Origin: Spirochaetales bacterium
Lineage (GTDB): Bacteria; Spirochaetota; Spirochaetia; DSM-2461
Direction: 5' to 3'
Assembly (NCBI GenBank): GCA_016936115.1
Contig: JAFGPQ010000367.1
Location: forward strand, 1-38,876
Length of the DNA: 38,876 bases
The position numbers and the translations under genes are program-made. Positions 37,455-38,876 of the stretch are shown here, piece by piece; the first letter of the stretch is position 1; every line of letters begins with the position of its first letter. The notes under the pieces were generated by a model. The model did no database searches and was not told the DNA's origin. It saw nothing but the letters and a program-made list of their open reading frames with translations.

Positions 37455-37515
37455 TATGAAATAATTTTTATGCGGACGGAACGTAAAGGGCGTCTGCAGA
37501 AAGGGGTATCATAAA

Positions 37516-38876
37516 ATGCTGGGATTAGTATTCATTGTCGCGGTAGCCGCTCTTGCGTTTGCCGCCATCAACTTCTCTGCCGTAAAGAAGCGGGATGCCG
37601 GTACGGATGAAATGAAGGAGATCGCCTCCGCGATTCAGGAGGGGGCTAACGCTTTCATCAATCACGAGTACAGTGTCATCGTCAAAATCGGACTCATCAT
37701 CGTGGCGCTGCTCTGCGTCGTTGTCTCATGGCAGGCTGCCGTTGCCTTTGTCATCGGGGCCAGTATGAGTGCTACCGCCGGATGGATCGGAATGAAGATC
37801 GCCACCCTGTCCAATGTGCGCGTTTCCAACGAAGCCCGGAACACAAGGGATATCGGAGCCACTCTCAAGGTCGCCTTTCAGGGGGGATCGGTCATGGGGC
37901 TCTGCGTGGCCGGTTTCGCTCTTCTGGGCCTGGGACTCGTCTACCTTATCTTCGGAAAGTTTATGGGTCAGGCCAGTCCGGAACATCTGACGTTTCACAA
38001 AAACTGGCTGGGAATCAGCGATATTCCCCTGACAATGACCATCTCTTCCTACGCGCTGGGTTGTTCCATCATAGCCATGTTCAACCGTGTGGGCGGCGGT
38101 ATCTACACCAAGGCCGCCGACATGGGGGCCGACCTGGTGGGCAAGACCGAAGCGGGTATACCCGAGGACGATCCCCGTAACCCCGCCACCATTGCGGATA
38201 ACGTGGGTGATAACGTGGGCGACGTGGCCGGTCTGGGTGCGGACCTTCTGGAGAGCTTCGTCGGAGCCATCGTATCGAGCGTGGTTCTGGCTTCCTATAT
38301 GTATTTCGCTTCCACCCATACGGGCAAGCTCATTCCCGAGGAATTGGTGGGAAAACTTATCTATTTCCCCCTTATTTTCGCTTCCCTGGGGCTGCTCTCC
38401 AGTATTATTGGTATTCTGAGCCTGGTCGTGAAGAAGGCTTCCTCCAATCCCCACCGGGAACTGAACTTCTCCACCTGGGTATCCGCCGCGTTGACCCTCA
38501 TCGCCGCGGGCATCTTCTCCTGGTTCTACTTCAGCGGTCAGGATTTCGCTCTTATCGGATTCAACCTGGGGGCCCTGAGTCCCTGGGTAGCTGCCGTTAT
38601 GGGTATTGTCAGCGGTATCGTTATCGGTCATCTGGCCGAGTACTATACCAGTTTTGACTTCAAGCCGACCCAGACCATCGCCGCCGCCAGCCACGAGGGT
38701 GCCGCCCTGACCATTACCCAGGGACTCGCCGTGGGTATGTTCAGCGTTTTCTATCCGGTTCTGGTATTGGCCGCTGCCATTATCGCCGCCAATGCGGTAG
38801 CCGGCCTGTACGGTGTTTCCATGGCTGCCATCGGTATGCTCAGCTTCGTGGCCACCACCGTTTCCGTAGACACCTA
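37516..38876 (+). CDS. hppA: Membrane-bound ion-pumping pyrophosphatase, 3' end beyond window
   Basis: Own translation: 'MLGLVFIVAVAALAFAAINFSAVKKRDAGTDEMKEIASAIQEGANAFINHEY', 'GGGIYTKAADMGADLVGKTEAGIPEDDPRNPATIADNVGDNVGDVAGLGADLLES'; frame open to the window end, hence absent from the ORF track. Confidence 0.95.
   Translation, partial: MLGLVFIVAVAALAFAAINFSAVKKRDAGTDEMKEIASAIQEGANAFINHEYSVIVKIGLIIVALLCVVVSWQAAVAFVIGASMSATAGWIGMKIATLSNVRVSNEARNTRDIGATLKVAFQGGSVMGLCVAGFALLGLGLVYLIFGKFMGQASPEHLTFHKNWLGISDIPLTMTISSYALGCSIIAMFNRVGGGIYTKAADMGADLVGKTEAGIPEDDPRNPATIADNVGDNVGDVAGLGADLLESFVGAIVSSVVLASYMYFASTHTGKLIPEELVGKLIYFPLIFASLGLLSSIIGILSLVVKKASSNPHRELNFSTWVSAALTLIAAGIFSWFYFSGQDFALIGFNLGALSPWVAAVMGIVSGIVIGHLAEYYTSFDFKPTQTIAAASHEGAALTITQGLAVGMFSVFYPVLVLAAAIIAANAVAGLYGVSMAAIGMLSFVATTVSVDT

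Noticed and set aside
37470-37500. Stem TGCGGACG/CGTCTGCA upstream of hppA as a fluoride riboswitch
   Set aside because: The 8-bp stem is present (one G-U), but the sequence does not match the crcB/fluoride motif I know; too short for a riboswitch call.
1-38876. CRISPR arrays, insertion sequences, prophage or other mobile elements
   Set aside because: No repeat-spacer pattern, transposase/integrase-like translation or terminal inverted repeats noticed on reading.

Overview
This 38.9-kb window is dense, ordinary-looking bacterial chromosome, probably from a free-living spirochaete-like organism (inferred from gene content only). No rRNA, convincing tRNA, CRISPR array, transposon or prophage was seen. 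Left to right: (1) a Cache/HAMP chemoreceptor on the - strand; (2) a phosphate operon pstC-pstA-pstB-phoU-phoB-phoR with four 11-bp Pho-box-like repeats upstream, no pstS in the window, and a PstA with a large extracytoplasmic insert that reads as two tandem PstS-like modules; (3) a chemotaxis operon cheR-cheW-cheY-STAS-cheA-cheB, then a soluble protein with a degenerate MCP signalling tip, a J-domain protein and cheD; (4) engB; (5) a - strand block encoding a glycosyltransferase-like protein, a small membrane protein, proA and an iron/cobalamin-type ABC importer; (6) a fused pyrF-pyrE gene and mscS; (7) two hsp20 genes behind a sigma54-like promoter; (8) a YoaK/DUF1275 membrane protein; (9) a - strand block of ferredoxin, epmA, efp and a two-domain methyltransferase; (10) metF; (11) an mlaE-mlaF-mlaD lipid-transport operon with a TPR lipoprotein; (12) a membrane pyrophosphatase gene cut by the window end. 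The best candidates for undescribed biology are the PstA insert and the chemotaxis-linked pair of degenerate MCP-like protein and J-domain protein. The J-domain protein shares a repeat module with the CheA of the same operon. All assignments come from reading the sequence and translations; no database search was run.
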